Notes under the pieces: generated by a model
What the model saw: the letters and a program-made list of their open reading frames with translations, nothing else
What the model was told of the DNA's origin: nothing
The model's database searches: none
In this document: piece after piece, positions 5,903-6,785 of the stretch
Numbering within the stretch: the stretch's first letter is position 1
Layout of the letters: each line of letters starts with the position of its first letter
Made by a program: the position numbers and the translations under genes
NCBI GenBank assembly: GCA_027486275.1
Contig: JAIXPM010000329.1
Span: 1-6,785 of the forward strand
Reading direction: 5' to 3'
Source of the DNA: Sphingomonadales bacterium
GTDB lineage: Bacteria > Pseudomonadota > Alphaproteobacteria > Sphingomonadales > Sphingomonadaceae
Length of the DNA stretch: 6,785 nucleotides

Positions 5903-6629
5903 TCGCCTGAATCCGGCATCTCCGGACACGCGTCAGGACAGCGGCAAGGATAGCTCCGAACGCCGCTGCATCCTGTCGGGCGAGTCTGCCCCGCGCACTG
6001 GCCTGATCCGGCTGGCGCTGGGGCCGGACGGCCAGGTTGCGGCCGATTGGTCGGAACGGCTGCCCGGCCGCGGCGCTTGGATCACGGCCGACAAGGCGCT
6101 GTTTGATTCAGTGGCAGCAAAGGGTCGGCTGCGCGGCGCGCTGGCGCGGGCGTTCAAGGCCAACAGCTTCACCCTGCCCGATGATCTGGCAGACCGCATC
6201 ACGGCGACCTTGCAGCAACGGATGCTGAACAGGCTGGGGCTGGAAAAGCGCGCCGGTACGTTGATCCTGGGCGGCGACCGGGTGCGCGAGGCGCTGGCCA
6301 AGGGCAAGGTATTTGCGGTACTGCACGCCGGCGATGCCCGGCCCGACGGCAGCGATCGGATCGATGGCATGGCCCGCGCTGTTGGTGAATCTTTGGGCGA
6401 GGATATTCCGCACCGCCGGGTGCCGATCGCGCGCGACGCGCTGTCGGCTGCGCTGGGGCGGGACAATGTGGTACATATGGCGCTGCTGGATCAGGGCGCT
6501 GCCACCCGCGTACTGGCCGATCTGGATAGACTGACGGGATTCTGTGGCCCGCAAACCACAAGTGAAACGGCAAATGAAGTGGTGGCAGATGCAACAGAGG
6601 TTGCCCTGAACACCGGCGAAAGGCATTAG
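5889..6629 (+). CDS. YlxR-family (DUF448) protein fused to an L7Ae/YlxQ-like RNA-binding domain
   Basis: The 246-residue product combines two small proteins that in Firmicutes are separate and sit in the same place between nusA and infB. Residues about 24-90 are a DUF448/YlxR domain: RRCILSGESAPRTGLIRLAL, PDGQV, and the hallmark LPGRGAWIT at 58-66. Residues about 112-205 resemble the L7Ae/L30e-type fold of YlxQ: LNRLGLEKRAGTLILGGDRV, REALAKGKVFAVLHAGDA, then a Leu/Ala-rich segment ending ALGRDNVVHMALLDQGAA. Both domains bind RNA in known relatives, so a role in ribosome or RNA metabolism is likely, but none is established here. The start at ATG 5889 lies within the nusA end; AGGAGG sits about 12 nt upstream. 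The last 35 or so residues are low-complexity. The fused form is familiar from alphaproteobacteria. Confidence 0.88.
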   Translation: METNDRLNPASPDTRQDSGKDSSERRCILSGESAPRTGLIRLALGPDGQVAADWSERLPGRGAWITADKALFDSVAAKGRLRGALARAFKANSFTLPDDLADRITATLQQRMLNRLGLEKRAGTLILGGDRVREALAKGKVFAVLHAGDARPDGSDRIDGMARAVGESLGEDIPHRRVPIARDALSAALGRDNVVHMALLDQGAATRVLADLDRLTGFCGPQTTSETANEVVADATEVALNTGERH

Positions 6630-6639
6630 GCGGCGGACT

Positions 6640-6785
6640 ATGAGTGACGACAACAAACCCAAGCTTGGCACGCGTGCCCCCCTCGGTCTGAACAAGGCCG
6701 TCGCGGTCGGGCAGGTCAAGCAGACCTTCAGCCACGGCCGTTCCAAACAGGTCGTGGTGGAGGTGAAGCGCGCCCGCGTGCTGCA
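6640..6785 (+). CDS. infB: Translation initiation factor IF-2, N-terminal fragment (runs off right edge)
   Basis: The visible 48 codons read MSDDNKPKLGTRAPLGLNKA and continue VAVGQVKQTFSHGRSKQVVV then EVKRARVL. The pattern (K)LG-RAPLGL, VKQ-FSHGRS and VVVEVKR is the conserved N-terminal IF2-associated segment of alphaproteobacterial IF-2. IF-2 is the GTPase that brings initiator fMet-tRNA to the 30S subunit; its GTPase and tRNA-binding domains lie outside the window. The ATG follows the preceding stop by 10 nt, with only a weak GGCGG in front, so translation may depend partly on coupling. Position after nusA and ylxR agrees with the usual operon order. Confidence 0.95.
   Translation, partial: MSDDNKPKLGTRAPLGLNKAVAVGQVKQTFSHGRSKQVVVEVKRARVL

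Noticed and set aside
4430..5929. A 499-codon open frame antisense to nusA
   Set aside because: It covers almost exactly nusA on the opposite strand. The product is an unusual run of His, Asp, Gln and Phe-Gly patterns typical of reverse-frame translation of GC-rich coding sequence. NusA itself is unmistakable.
1..6785. Mobile elements, phage genes, toxin-antitoxin pairs, CRISPR or defence systems
   Set aside because: No transposase-like frame, direct-repeat array, integrase or compact gene pair of unusual composition was found; composition is even throughout and all main genes are housekeeping.

Overview
The window is about 62% G+C by eye and carries two conserved housekeeping blocks facing apart, separated by about 1.4 kb with two less familiar genes. 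The protein sequences (ObgE, L21, L27, NusA, the YlxR-type protein, the IF-2 N-terminus), the gene orders rplU-rpmA-obgE-proB and rimP-nusA-ylxR-infB, and the non-ATG starts point to an alphaproteobacterium, most likely of the Sphingomonadales. That placement is recognition from memory, not a database result.

Left block, minus strand (read right to left): a predicted promoter near 2423-2451, a leader containing a perfect 9-bp hairpin, then rplU (L21) and rpmA (L27). A strong intrinsic terminator sits in the short rpmA-obgE gap, followed by obgE (a ribosome-assembly GTPase) and proB (glutamate 5-kinase, first step of proline synthesis), whose 3' part runs off the left edge. ProB has no nearby ATG start; a GTG overlapping the end of obgE is the best start.

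Centre: a small unknown gene (2555-2899, plus strand) with an N-terminal membrane segment is divergent from rplU. It converges on a minus-strand gene (2960-3544) for a multi-pass membrane protein resembling the N-terminal membrane domain of PuuD-type urate hydroxylases. One bidirectional terminator at 2906-2935 serves both.

Right block, plus strand: a promoter at 3624-3652 divergent from that of the membrane-protein gene, a roughly 100-nt leader with a two-tier stem-loop, then rimP (TTG start), nusA, a ylxR-family gene fused to an L7Ae/YlxQ-like domain, and the first 48 codons of infB. Genes are 1 to 10 nt apart or overlap by 14 nt, so this is one operon for 30S maturation, transcription elongation/termination and translation initiation.

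No mobile element, CRISPR array, tRNA, rRNA, phage gene or defence system was seen. I do not find a convincing new system. The items most worth a second look are regulatory: the terminator directly before obgE, the hairpins in the rplU and rimP leaders, and the two under-characterised membrane-associated genes. No stretch over 300 nt lacks a gene.
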